Source of the DNA: Thermogemmata fonticola
Lineage (GTDB): Bacteria; Planctomycetota; Planctomycetia; Gemmatales; Gemmataceae
Direction of reading: 5' to 3'
DNA length: 64,000 bases
NCBI RefSeq assembly: GCF_013694095.1
Contig: NZ_JACEFB010000010.1
Coordinates: 1 to 64,000 of the forward strand
Shown here: positions 1-9,354 of the stretch, in pieces
Numbering within the stretch: position 1 is the stretch's first letter
Layout of the letters: each line of letters starts with the position of its first letter
Position numbers and translations under genes: made by a program
Notes under the pieces: generated by a model
Told to the model about the DNA's origin: nothing
What the model saw: the letters and a program-made list of their open reading frames with translations, nothing else
Databases searched by the model: none

Positions 1-216
1 GGTGGGGAAGCGGTCCGGGTGGCTGGAGGGGTCATCCACGACCGAGACAAACAAGACGGCACGGGCAACCGGCAGGGGTAGGCGTGCCTACCAATGGTGG
101 ATGCCCTTGGGATGCGGCCCGATGCCGGACATCTTGTCGTAGGCCGAGGCGTCGTTGATCTCGGCCAAGGGGAGGGCGACTTCGATCAGTTTCTTTGGTT
201 TACCTGTGGGAGTCAT
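1..216 (-). pseudogene. DUF1156 DNA methyltransferase, N-terminal part, with in-frame amber stop
   Basis: From the ATG at 216 the minus strand reads MTPTGKPKKLIEVALPLAEI and continues to ...KGIHHW, then TAG (positions 90-88). The same frame stays open to the window edge and reads ARLPLPVARAVLF...VDDPSSHPDRFP. The KKLIEVALPL start and the WWARxPL..RAVLF block are hallmarks of DUF1156, the N-terminal domain of a family of adenine-specific DNA methyltransferases found in phage-defence loci. The TAG stands exactly where the second Trp of the WWAR motif (TGG) is expected, so one G-to-A change explains it. The start overlaps the stop of the upstream ATPase gene by 17 bp, which suggests translational coupling. 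Most of the gene lies outside the window. It could be an inactivating mutation, a readthrough site or a base error. The family call is strong; the state of the gene is not settled. Confidence 0.8.
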
Positions 217-3200
217 CGCTTCGCACCAAACGAACGGATGCTGGGAAGACCTGGAATGTTCCCTCCTTGTTGATCATGTCGGCGAGCTTCTGCCCGGTCA
301 GCTCGAGCGGTTCGCCGTCGGCGCCTTCGACGACAAGGGAGTAATCGCCAGGCCGCTCGCGGAGGAGAAGCCAGACGTCGTACTCAAGCTCGAGTGGCTC
401 TCGTTCGAGACAGGCCGCTTCCGGCCACAGGTAGCGGGCCGGGCCGCCGTCGCCCGGGCGGAGCACCCACGGAAAGCGCTCGCCGTTGGTGCGGTGCAGC
501 GTCGCGCCGTCGGGGCGGACGAAACCGCCGGACCCGTCGGAGAGGAAGCCCAGCGCGTTGGCATACCGCTCGATGAGGAGCGTCTTGGCGTCGCCGGCCG
601 CGCGCGGCAGCCTGCGCTGGCGTCGCCGGGACACGGGCTCTCCGTCCTCAGAAGCCTCGTCTCCTTGGTCGAATTCTGACGCCGGAATCGCTGTCGTCAA
701 GGCGTCTGCCCGACTACGCGACGGCGCAGCCACCTGGACCGGGACGGGAAGGGCTCCCTCGCGTCCTTCTTCCGGCTCGCGGCCGCCAGGGAGGGACCGG
801 TCGTCAAGGGGCTCGAGGTCGAAGTTCTCCTCCAGGTAGGTGCGGACGAGCGCGGGATCGCGCTCGTAGCTGTAGAAGAGCGCCTCGCGGATGTCGGGGC
901 GACCGAATCGCTGGGCCAGCGCCGCCGGCACGCAGCGCGCCATTTTCGCTCTGGGGAGGTCCTGCACGGAGAGGGTGCGGCCGTCCCAGAAGGTGTCGGC
1001 CTCGCGAGGGTCGCCGGCGGGGTTTCCGTCGAGATAGGGGATGACCCTGAGCCCGCTCACGATGCGGACACGCGTTCCGGCGAGCTCGCGTGCCAGACCG
1101 CGCACGCGCGCCGTTTCCACTTCCTCGGCGAACCGGACGCGGGCGAGGGTTTCCCCGAAGGCGGTGAGCCATGCGGGCGTCCGAGCGGCTTCCTCGCGCA
1201 CGCCGGGCTGATCGGCGAGCCGCTCTTCGAGGGCATCGGTGAGGCGGGGAACCTCGCTGAAGGGCGGCGAAGCGGAGACCGCGCTCCCCAGCATGCGGAG
1301 ATCGGCGACCTGCCGCCGAACCGGCTCGAACAGCCGGTCGTACGGGAAGGCGGCGGAATCGGTCGCTGCGTAGCGGAGCTGTTCGAGCGGCACCCACTCG
1401 CCGGAGAGGCTGAGCCAGCAGCCGACCTGCTCCCAGACGGCGGCAGGGAAGCGGCGGAGCGTCGCCCGGAGGCGCTTCTCGTCCGGATCGGGGAGGCGTC
1501 CGCCGACGGGGAGGCTGCGGACCCAGGCCACGATGTGTTCCACGGTCGGCCGCGTCTCCACCCCGACCTTCGTCCACAGGGTGAGGCCGCGCACGCGCTC
1601 CCAGACGAGAGGCACCTCAGGGGGGTCGCCCTCGCCGAGTTCGAGGAAGACCCCGCGGGCAGTTTCCCAGGTCCCGCTCGTGCTGTAGATGAGCTTCCCG
1701 GTCCTGAACCGCTCCCGGACGCGTTCGAGGTCCTCCCGGGAGCACGTTGCCACGAGGTCGTCCAGCCGTCGGTACAGCTTTTCGAGCTCTGCAGCCGGAG
1801 GGCGCTGCGCCTTGGCCAGGGCTTCCAGGCGGACGATCAGCCATTCCGGGCTGGGCGGCTGCGTGCTCACTCCGAGGAGGTCGAGGAGGTCGGCGGTCTT
1901 CTCGCTGTCCATCGTCCGTTCGACGAACGGCTCGATGCCGATGAAGGGTTCGGTCTGCGGCGTGCGGCGGAGGAGCGCGGCGGGCAGCCGGCAGAACCCT
2001 TCGGTATCGCGCAGGCACGGCTTCTCGCGGAGGCGGAGGATCCAGCGTGCGGGGATGCGTTCGCTGACGACCGGGCGCTCCCTCCGAGAGGTGCTCACCT
2101 GGAAGGCGCGGGCGGAGAGGACGGCGTCGCCGGCGGCGATCTCCTCCGCCACGAGGTCCAGGATCGCCGCCCAGATTGCCGGCTGTTCGCCCTCGCGCTC
2201 CTCCCAGTAGCGCCAGTACTCTTCTCGCCAATCATAATCTTCGATTACAAAATCGTGGGTAACATACCGGTACTCCAAATTTCCAGAGATGCCCCGTCGA
2301 GCGAGCTCCTCCTCGATGAATTGCCTCCCGTACACCCACCTCTTTTCATTTGATGGAAGCGGAAACCTCCGCACGCCCGCCTTGCCGCTCCGCAGCCACT
2401 CCCGCCACTCCGGTGCCGAGCAGAAGAGTTCGGCGCTGTAGTCGTCCGAAAGCAGCACCTCCCGCGCGGCGGGAGGCAGGAGATCCTCGACCGTACCGTC
2501 CGGGTCGTACAGGACCTCTTCCGGATTGCGGACGGCTCCCGACCGGGTGATGTAGCGAAACGATTTTCCGACCCTTACGCCCCACTTCGCCGCGAGCTGC
2601 GCGAGGGCGACCGCTGAGGTATGGTCGACGACCGAGCCTGCAAAGAGCGTCTGTGCTGCCAGGTCGATGGCCTTGGCGCGGTCCGTGGGCTCGTCGAGCC
2701 CGAGGTGCTCCAGGACGTCTCGGGCCCTCCGGCGCGTGTCCTCGTCGATGTCGGCCTGGGCGTCTCCCGCTGGAGCGTCCCTTCCGAGGTACTGCCCCAG
2801 CTCCCGGTCCATGATGTTCACCAGCTTCGACAAGAAGGCGTGCTCGTCCGACGAGCCGAGGCTGCCGCTGCGATCGAGCCGCAATACCTGCTCTGCCGCC
2901 AGGAGGGCCTCGCGGCCCTCGACCGGCACGATCCGAAGCTCCTTCGGCTGCGGCAACCACCAGCGCCGAATCGGCTCCCAGAGGAACGCCCAGAGCTGCA
3001 CCACCTGGGCGAGGGAGTCCGGGCGAGGCGGGCTGGTGTAGCGGACTCGCTCGACGAAGTCGTCAACGCTGTAGGTTCGTACGGCCCGCCGCTGCGCGAG
3101 CTCCGCCGCCGCCTCCTCCCCGATGTGCTTCGATGCGACCGGCGTCCCCGCCCTGGCGAACACCGCCGCCACCTGAGGCCCGGACCAGACGTCGAGCAGC

Positions 3201-4381
3201 GGCGCGGGGACGGCGATCGCCTCCCCTGCTCGGGCGAGCTCGCCTTCCGTGGTGAGCACGTACGGCTCGCCCCTGATTCGCTCGTCGAAGGCGGCGCGGA
3301 CTGCCGCGGCGCAGCTCCCCGCCAGCGTTCCGCTGCGGGTTTGCGCGGTACTCGGCAGGAGGGAGTACGCCCGCGCTCGCTCCTCCTCGGGAAGCTCCGC
3401 GCGCTGCAGCCATGCCAGCATCGTCTCGGCGGCGAGCCGCCCGATCCGGCGGAGCAGCCACCGGTTGGTGGGAGAAACCTCCGGATCCTTGATTCCGGTC
3501 CGCCCAGGGTCTTGGACGAAGGGCCCGTTGCAGGCGAACGGGAGCGGGGGCTCGACCCCGGTGGGGAGGACGGCGAACAATCCCCCGTCGGCGCCGAGGG
3601 CGATCTCCACCCGGCACGGCGGGAACGGCGCGAGCTCCTCAGCCTCCCGGAGCAGGCGTTCCTCCTGAAGCTCGGCGAGCGCTTCCTGCGGGAACGGCTC
3701 CTCCTCCGAGCGGATCAGCAGGACGCGCGTCCGGGTCCCAGGCAGCGTCAGCCACTCGCTGTTGGCCGTCGGGCCTGGGCCGTCGCTGCTCCAGCGAAGA
3801 TCGCTTCCCTCGATGCGAAGGCGCCGCACGTTGCGGAGGAAGAGCAGCGAGAGCGGCGCGTCGATCCAGGTCCGGATTCTCTCTTCGAGCTCTTCCCGTA
3901 CCAACTCGTCCCGCAAGGGGACGCGGATGAGCGTCCTTCCATCGCCGCTGATTCCGTCCTCCAGCCACTGCGGCTCGGTGAACCGCGACCGATGGAAGCG
4001 AACGGCCAGGGTCGGAGAATATACCTCGACGGCGTCGCCCAGGCTGAAGACGCTACGGAACCCGATGCCCCGGAACCCGATGGTGTGTAGGTGCCGCTTG
4101 TTCGAAAACCCGAACCGGCACAGCGATTCGAACTGTTCCTCGGTGAAATCCTTGCCGTTGTGTTCGAAAACGAAGGCACCCTCCTCGATCCGGACGCTCG
4201 CCTCGGTCGCACCCGCGTCGTCGGCGTTCTGGATGAGCTCCGACAGGACATGGCGCGGGCTTTGCACCTGCCGGAAGAGCTGGTGCCATGGAGCAGCTAA
4301 TTCCGAGTCCCGCTCCAGTTGGTCCCAGCGCTCTGTGGCCTTGCGACGGACCCGCTCGAAGTAGGGCGGCGGCTGGGTCAT
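200..4381 (-). CDS. HSP90/sacsin-type GHKL ATPase protein of a defence operon
   Basis: The 1393-aa protein opens with a GHKL ATPase domain. The N-box ELIQNADDAG lies at about residues 49-57, the sacsin-like motif FEHNGKDFT at about 72-80, and the glycine-rich lid GFRGIGFRSVF at about 102-112. This is the arrangement of the sacsin/HSP90-like N-terminal ATPases that recur in large bacterial defence proteins. The remaining roughly 1200 residues are acidic and Arg-rich, with no motif I can name. A low-complexity acidic linker (DQGDEASEDGE) at about residue 1230 separates off a small C-terminal domain. The ATG overlaps the TGA of the upstream helicase gene by 4 bp (ATGA), and the 3' end overlaps the methyltransferase start, so all three genes form one transcription unit. 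It probably acts as an ATP-driven partner of the helicase and methylase; this role is inferred from context only. Confidence 0.82.
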   Translation of the reverse strand: MTQPPPYFERVRRKATERWDQLERDSELAAPWHQLFRQVQSPRHVLSELIQNADDAGATEASVRIEEGAFVFEHNGKDFTEEQFESLCRFGFSNKRHLHTIGFRGIGFRSVFSLGDAVEVYSPTLAVRFHRSRFTEPQWLEDGISGDGRTLIRVPLRDELVREELEERIRTWIDAPLSLLFLRNVRRLRIEGSDLRWSSDGPGPTANSEWLTLPGTRTRVLLIRSEEEPFPQEALAELQEERLLREAEELAPFPPCRVEIALGADGGLFAVLPTGVEPPLPFACNGPFVQDPGRTGIKDPEVSPTNRWLLRRIGRLAAETMLAWLQRAELPEEERARAYSLLPSTAQTRSGTLAGSCAAAVRAAFDERIRGEPYVLTTEGELARAGEAIAVPAPLLDVWSGPQVAAVFARAGTPVASKHIGEEAAAELAQRRAVRTYSVDDFVERVRYTSPPRPDSLAQVVQLWAFLWEPIRRWWLPQPKELRIVPVEGREALLAAEQVLRLDRSGSLGSSDEHAFLSKLVNIMDRELGQYLGRDAPAGDAQADIDEDTRRRARDVLEHLGLDEPTDRAKAIDLAAQTLFAGSVVDHTSAVALAQLAAKWGVRVGKSFRYITRSGAVRNPEEVLYDPDGTVEDLLPPAAREVLLSDDYSAELFCSAPEWREWLRSGKAGVRRFPLPSNEKRWVYGRQFIEEELARRGISGNLEYRYVTHDFVIEDYDWREEYWRYWEEREGEQPAIWAAILDLVAEEIAAGDAVLSARAFQVSTSRRERPVVSERIPARWILRLREKPCLRDTEGFCRLPAALLRRTPQTEPFIGIEPFVERTMDSEKTADLLDLLGVSTQPPSPEWLIVRLEALAKAQRPPAAELEKLYRRLDDLVATCSREDLERVRERFRTGKLIYSTSGTWETARGVFLELGEGDPPEVPLVWERVRGLTLWTKVGVETRPTVEHIVAWVRSLPVGGRLPDPDEKRLRATLRRFPAAVWEQVGCWLSLSGEWVPLEQLRYAATDSAAFPYDRLFEPVRRQVADLRMLGSAVSASPPFSEVPRLTDALEERLADQPGVREEAARTPAWLTAFGETLARVRFAEEVETARVRGLARELAGTRVRIVSGLRVIPYLDGNPAGDPREADTFWDGRTLSVQDLPRAKMARCVPAALAQRFGRPDIREALFYSYERDPALVRTYLEENFDLEPLDDRSLPGGREPEEGREGALPVPVQVAAPSRSRADALTTAIPASEFDQGDEASEDGEPVSRRRQRRLPRAAGDAKTLLIERYANALGFLSDGSGGFVRPDGATLHRTNGERFPWVLRPGDGGPARYLWPEAACLEREPLELEYDVWLLLRERPGDYSLVVEGADGEPLELTGQKLADMINKEGTFQVFPASVRLVRSDDSHR

Positions 4382-7300
4382 GACGGCATCTCCCCCCGCT
4401 GCAGGAGGCTCGCGAAATCGTAGTTCACGCTCGTGACGCCGAAGTCCGGCTCTCGCTGGAAGGGGCGGCGGACGTAGTGGACCCGGTGGCCCCCCCCATC
4501 CAGGAACTCCACGATGGCCAGGATGTAGTCGTCGGGCTTGTTCAAGGCCGTGAGGACCTCGTTGCGGGTCACCGAGATGACCTCGGCTCCGCTCTCCCGG
4601 CCCTTGACCTCGATGAACCGGAGCCGGCCGGTTCGCGGGTCGCGGCTCTCAATGTCGTAGCCCACCTGGTCCGCCTCCCGGTCCACAGGCTCATAGCCCA
4701 GGCGCCGCTCCACCTCCATGACGATAGCTCGAGCGCGGGCGGCCACCGCCAGTCGGTCGGCCGTGTCTCCGGCCGCAGGAGCCGCACGGCCGGTCATCTG
4801 CGCCAGCAGCCCGGCCGGGACCACCACAAAGCCGCCCACCACCACCGGAGGGGCGGCCGAGATCTGCGCCTCGCGGTCCAGCTGCTCCATGCGCCGCTGC
4901 AGGCGGGCATCGAGTTCGTTAGCCCGACGGCGCGCCTCCTGCCAGTTCAGGCGGGCATTGGGCTTTCCGGCTTCCTCCTGCAAGCGCAGCTCCTCGGCCC
5001 GGTGGTCCCAGTAGGCAATCTCCTTGGTCAGGCGGTCCTTCACCGCGGCCCGGGTTTTCTCGATCCACTCCAGCCGACGCGCTCGGACCTCCTCCAAGTG
5101 CTCGGGCACGAGGCGGGCGACCGCGTACTCTAGGGCGAGGGCTTCCAGTCCTTCCCCGATCCACGCGCACTCCGGTCGCACCAGGACGGCCTCCGGCCTC
5201 GGCTCGTCCTCCCGCAGGGGCCGGTAGTCCAGGTAGGGCGCGTAACCCAGGTTCCGGACGTTCCCGTGCCGGTCCACATCCACGTACAGCATCCGGCGTG
5301 AGACCACCCGTCGCTCCCCGGAGGGCGTGAGGCTCGCGTCCTGGACGGCGTGCTCCAGGTAGAACACGAGCCGCGGGCTGTCCGACGGGTCACGGTCGTC
5401 CACGAGCATCGTCCCGCGACGGAGGAGGTCCCGGTGGCGCTCCAGGGTGAGGTCGATTACCGCGTCCAGAAGCGGATGGCCGGGGCAGATGAAGGCGGCC
5501 ATAGGTTGGGCCGGGGGAGCGATGAGGTCCTTCTCGAAGGTGATCCGCTCGTAGCGGGACAGGACCGGTTCGCGACCTCCGATCTCCCGGTCGCGCTGGC
5601 GGACCACCGCGGGCACGTGGGTCACCTCGTAGCGCCTCGGCTCCCGCAGGCAGACGGTGCCGGCCAGGCGCCGGAACGCTTCCAGGAAGAACGACTCGAT
5701 GTAGTGGGGCTGGAGCCGCCGCGCCTCGGCCCGCTGCATGTCCTCCTGGATCCGGCGCAGCCGGGGTTCGTCCATCACCTCGTGGGCAAGGGCACGCTCC
5801 TCCACGAGTTCCTGCAGCCGCCGCACGTCCAGAGCCCCTTCCACGGCCCGCGTGAGCCGATCCCGGACCTCGGGCCGCTCGCCGCACCGGATGGCCTCGA
5901 TGAGGAAGTCCTTAAGGGGACGACCCTCGAACCGTAGTTTTCCGAGCACGTCGAACACCCGTCCACCCAGGGCCTTCCGCGCCTCCTCAAGCTTCCTGAG
6001 CAGGGTCAGGTAGACGTCGCCCTCCCGGGTCTCCATGGCCACGAGGTTCCACAGGTGGCAGACCTCGTTCTGACCGATGCGGTGGATGCGACCGAAGCGC
6101 TGCTCAATGCGGTTCGGGTTCCACGGGAGGTCATAATTGACCATGAGGTGAGCGCGCTGGAGGTTGATGCCCTCGCCCGCAGCGTCGGTGGCCACGAGTA
6201 CCCGGACGGTGGGGTCATAGAGGAACGCCTCCTGGGCTTTGCGCCGCTCCTCCCGCCCCATACCCCCGTGCATGTACACCACGGCCTCCGCCTGGCCCAT
6301 CAGGGTCCGGACCCGCTCCACCAGGTAGTTCAGGGTGTCGCGGTGTTCGGTGAAGATGACGAGCTTCTGGTGGGGCGAGGGTGCTGGCCGGGGAGCCTCG
6401 CGGTAAGGCGCGGACCCCTCCCGCACTTGCCCCGCGAGGGCCGCAGGGGTGAAGACAGTGTCCAGGAGGTCGGCCAGCTCCCGCCACTTGCGGTCTTCGC
6501 CGCTGCGCCGGACCTGTTCTGCGAGCGATTCCAGGCAGCGGAGGGTGGCGATCTCAGCCCGCAGCTCCTGGGTGGTCCGGGCGGCGGTGGCCTGGTCGAG
6601 GACCTCCTCCTCGGCCTGCTCCAGGTCCTCTTCCGGGGCGTCCTCCAGGTCTTCGATCTCCCCCGGGTCCAGGGTCGGTGCTACTACTGCGGTGCCCCGC
6701 TGCAGCAGTTCCAGCTCTCGGAGGCGCTTTTCAAGCCGCTCCCGGCGCCGTCGGAGGGACTGATAGATGGCTTCGGGAGAGGAAGCCAGCCTGCGCTGCA
6801 GGATCGTGAGGGCGAACCCGACGGTGCCCGCCCGACGTTCGTCGTCCAGGGCGTCCGCCCGGTTAAACTCCTCCCGGACGTAGTCCGTGACCTCCTTGTA
6901 CAGCCACGTTTCGAGCTCCGAGAGCCGGAACGGCACCGTGTGCGCGAACCGCTCGGGGAACAGCGGCGTCCCGTCGAACTTCACCAACTCTTCCTTGAGC
7001 ATCCGCCGCATGAGGTCGGAGACATCGACCTGATGCACGCCGTCCCGAAAGCGGCCCTCGAACCGGTCGCCGTCCAAAAGAGCCAGGAAGAGCTGGAAGT
7101 CCTCTTCCTTGCCGTTGTGGGGTGTAGCTGTCAGCAGGAGGAAGTGCCGGGTGAGGCCGGACAGGAGCTGGCCAAGCTTGTACCGCTTGGTGTACCTGAC
7201 CTCGCCGCCGAAGAACGTTGCGGACATCTTGTGGGCCTCGTCCACCACCACGAGGTCCCACCGGCACTCCGGCGCGGCGAGTTTCGCCTGGACCGACTCG

Positions 7301-7935
7301 TCGCGGGCGGACTTGTCCAGCCGCACGATCACGAGGTCGTTCTCCAGGAACCAGTTGCCGGTGCGGGCGGCCTCAAGCTTGTCGTTGGTGGCGATCTCGA
7401 AGGGGAGCTGGAACCGGCGGTACAGCTCGTCCTGCCACTGCTCGACGAGATTCCCGGGACACACGATGAGGCAGCGCTGGAGGTCCCCCCGCACCATGAG
7501 CTCCTTGATGAGGAGACCCGCCATGACGGTCTTCCCGGCTCCCGGGTCGTCAGCGAGGAGGAACCGCAACGGCTGCCGCGGGAGCATCGCCTCGTATACG
7601 GCGGTGATTTGGTGCGGCAACGGGTCGATGACCGAGGTATGCACGGCGAGCAGGGGATCGAACAGATGCGCTAGGCGAATGCGGTGCGCCTCGGAGACCA
7701 GACGGAAGAGGGCCCCGTCTCCATCGAAACTCCAGGGGCGGCCGGCCTCCACGACCTCCAGCCGGGATTCGTCGCTCCGATAGAGGAGAATGTTGTCGAC
7801 CCGGCCAGTGGGGTCCTTGTAGGTAAGCTCCACAGCCTGGCTCCCATACCACTGAACGTTGATCACTGTAATCAATGTGTGGGGCAGAATTCCCCGTACC
7901 ACAACGTGAGGTTGCAGGCTCTCAAGAGGCGCCAT
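4378..7935 (-). CDS. DEAH/SNF2-type helicase with C-terminal DUF3883 domain
   Basis: The 1185-aa protein has Walker A ADDPGAGKT, DEAH box VVVDEAHKM, motif III LLLTATPHNG and motif VI QRFGRIHRIGQ, all typical of SNF2-family helicases/translocases. A Glu-rich coiled segment separates the two RecA lobes. The last 130 or so residues match DUF3883, a domain that often follows helicases or GHKL ATPases in defence genes. It contains GYDIES followed by RFIEVKGR, a D...ExK arrangement like that of PD-(D/E)XK nucleases. DISARM DrmD is a similar large SNF2 protein. I chose the ATG at 7935 (MAPLESLQ); an in-frame GTG lies at 7950, and neither has a strong Shine-Dalgarno site. It is the first gene of the operon and overlaps the ATPase gene by 4 bp. 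Its GC is visibly higher than that of the core genes to the right, which suggests acquisition by transfer. Confidence 0.9.
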   Translation of the reverse strand: MAPLESLQPHVVVRGILPHTLITVINVQWYGSQAVELTYKDPTGRVDNILLYRSDESRLEVVEAGRPWSFDGDGALFRLVSEAHRIRLAHLFDPLLAVHTSVIDPLPHQITAVYEAMLPRQPLRFLLADDPGAGKTVMAGLLIKELMVRGDLQRCLIVCPGNLVEQWQDELYRRFQLPFEIATNDKLEAARTGNWFLENDLVIVRLDKSARDESVQAKLAAPECRWDLVVVDEAHKMSATFFGGEVRYTKRYKLGQLLSGLTRHFLLLTATPHNGKEEDFQLFLALLDGDRFEGRFRDGVHQVDVSDLMRRMLKEELVKFDGTPLFPERFAHTVPFRLSELETWLYKEVTDYVREEFNRADALDDERRAGTVGFALTILQRRLASSPEAIYQSLRRRRERLEKRLRELELLQRGTAVVAPTLDPGEIEDLEDAPEEDLEQAEEEVLDQATAARTTQELRAEIATLRCLESLAEQVRRSGEDRKWRELADLLDTVFTPAALAGQVREGSAPYREAPRPAPSPHQKLVIFTEHRDTLNYLVERVRTLMGQAEAVVYMHGGMGREERRKAQEAFLYDPTVRVLVATDAAGEGINLQRAHLMVNYDLPWNPNRIEQRFGRIHRIGQNEVCHLWNLVAMETREGDVYLTLLRKLEEARKALGGRVFDVLGKLRFEGRPLKDFLIEAIRCGERPEVRDRLTRAVEGALDVRRLQELVEERALAHEVMDEPRLRRIQEDMQRAEARRLQPHYIESFFLEAFRRLAGTVCLREPRRYEVTHVPAVVRQRDREIGGREPVLSRYERITFEKDLIAPPAQPMAAFICPGHPLLDAVIDLTLERHRDLLRRGTMLVDDRDPSDSPRLVFYLEHAVQDASLTPSGERRVVSRRMLYVDVDRHGNVRNLGYAPYLDYRPLREDEPRPEAVLVRPECAWIGEGLEALALEYAVARLVPEHLEEVRARRLEWIEKTRAAVKDRLTKEIAYWDHRAEELRLQEEAGKPNARLNWQEARRRANELDARLQRRMEQLDREAQISAAPPVVVGGFVVVPAGLLAQMTGRAAPAAGDTADRLAVAARARAIVMEVERRLGYEPVDREADQVGYDIESRDPRTGRLRFIEVKGRESGAEVISVTRNEVLTALNKPDDYILAIVEFLDGGGHRVHYVRRPFQREPDFGVTSVNYDFASLLQRGEMPS

Positions 7936-8484
7936 GGTCGATCTCAACACAAGTGAAAGCGTGTGTTATCAACAGATTCCTTTTCGAGCAAAAGCCTAAA
8001 CTGCTTCAGAGCCACCCCAGAGATGGGTTGCATGGCAATAAATTCAATTCGTCTGTTTTTATCATACCCTGCCACTTATCATGCGCAAATAAAATGAGGC
8101 AAGTAGCCATCATTTACTCCAGTTCCAGATCAAAGTGTACTGCGTTCAGAGTAACGGCTTGGCAACAGGAGTGCATAGCAATTCTCTGTCCGTCTAGAGT
8201 GCCATATACCCCGATGCTTCAAAAGGTACGTCATATTACCCCCAGAGGTTAGACTCAATCCACCGTTTGGGGCAAAAAGTTGCAGTTCCCCTGCCGCTAG
8301 CAGTTGTGCCAGTGTAGGGACCTCGACAAGGGACGAGGACGATCGCCTCCTTGGCTTGTTTGATTAGACGGTGTTTCAAAAGTCATGCGGTTATCCGCCT
8401 CAACATGTGCAGGAGACTAGTGCAGGGAGGCCATCGCTTCGCTGGATACAACAGTGTGCTCGTGATCGCGTGCAAAACATCCTA
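7936..8484. other. Intergenic, AT-richer, no gene seen
   Basis: No convincing coding frame was found on either strand. The stretch is clearly AT-richer than the defence operon and must contain that operon's promoter on the minus strand. A short string, TGTTTCAAAA, near 8371-8380 repeats the inner part of the adjacent insertion-sequence end (8489-8499). It might be a remnant of another element end, but it is too short to call. Confidence 0.5.
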
Positions 8485-9354
8485 GAGACTGTTTCAAAAC
8501 CGCCGTAAGGCCAGATGAATGAAGCTCAAGTAGACCAGACCCACGTACATGAACGAGTCATAGCACCAACGAACCGCAAGGCCGCGGTCACCGTGAAGCC
8601 AAGCATGGGTCCGCTCGATCAACCACCTCCGCCGGTATCGCCGCAGCCGACGGCCATCGTTCCGCGACGGCCGCGACCGGTTCCGACGGTGCGGAATCAC
8701 CGGGACCAGCCCCGCGGCCTCGATCTCGTCCCGCAACGCGTCCGCGTCGTGGCCCTTGTCGGCGATCACGGGCGTGCCGGCGGGCACCTCCAGCGGGACA
8801 TCTTTCAGGGCCGGCAACAGCAGCTTCGGCTCAGACACCGCGGCGCCAGCGGCCGCCAGACCCAGGGGCAGGCCCGTGGCGTCGATGACGACCTCCAGCT
8901 TCATCCCTTTGCCAATCTTGGTTTTACCGACGTCGTCGCCCCTTTTTTGGCGCGGATGAACGTCGCGTCGGCGAACAGTTCGCTGAGGTCCACCCGACCC
9001 AGTTCGGCGAGTTGCTCGACCAGCACGGCCTGGATGTCTTCCAGGATTCCTTCGCGGGCCCACTCCCGCAGGCGTCGCCAGCAGGTGCTGCCCGAGGGCA
9101 GGTCGGGAGGGATGTCCTGCCAGCGTGCTCCCGTGCGGAGCAGCCAGAGTAGCCCCTCCAAGCACTCCCGGTCGTCGGCTCGTGGCCGACCGCCTTTGGG
9201 GGAGGGGGGGATGCTGCGGCAGCAAGGGGGCGATGCGTTGCCATTGCTCATCGGTCAACACGCGTTTGGTCCTCCGTGACATGATCGGCTCCTTTCACCG
9301 ATCATTAGAACAACATCACCGCTCCCAGCCAATACCCAGTTTTGAAATGATCTC
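8485..9354 (-). mobile_element. IS5-family insertion sequence (IS-A), decayed
   Basis: The element is 870 bp. Its imperfect 16-bp terminal inverted repeats are GAGACTGTTTCAAAAC at 8485-8500 and the complement of GAGATCATTTCAAAAC at 9339-9354 (13 of 16 match). TA flanks it on both sides (8483-8484 and 9355-9356), consistent with a 2-bp target duplication. Size, ends and two-frame transposase fit the IS427-like branch of the IS5 family. It lies inside a short minus-strand gene that it appears to have cut. Confidence 0.82.
8494..9282 (-). pseudogene. IS5-family transposase, frameshifted
   Basis: The protein starts MSRRTKRVLTDEQWQRIAPL, the usual opening of IS5 transposases. It continues in another frame with KGGRPRADDRECLEGLLWLL and returns to the first frame with VGKTKIGKGMKLEVVIDATG and the C-terminal DDE part (VIADKGHDADALR, then RRWLIERTHAWL). 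The first shift lies in a run of seven C on the coding strand near 9207-9213; removing one C restores a normal reading, so it looks like a one-base insertion. The second, near 8944-8949, is at an A6-G run (GCCAAAAAAGGGG), the type of site where this group joins orfA and orfB by programmed frameshifting. The TGA stop lies inside the left inverted repeat. Confidence 0.82.

Noticed and set aside
2621-7674. Long plus-strand open frames opposite the helicase and ATPase genes (e.g. 2621-4090 and 6055-7674)
   Set aside because: They are antisense to clear protein families, arise from high GC third positions, and have no Shine-Dalgarno site or recognisable motif.
8368-8385. Second IS-A-like end (GGTGTTTCAAAAG) left of the element
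   Set aside because: Only about ten matching bases and no partner end or transposase remnant; could be chance.
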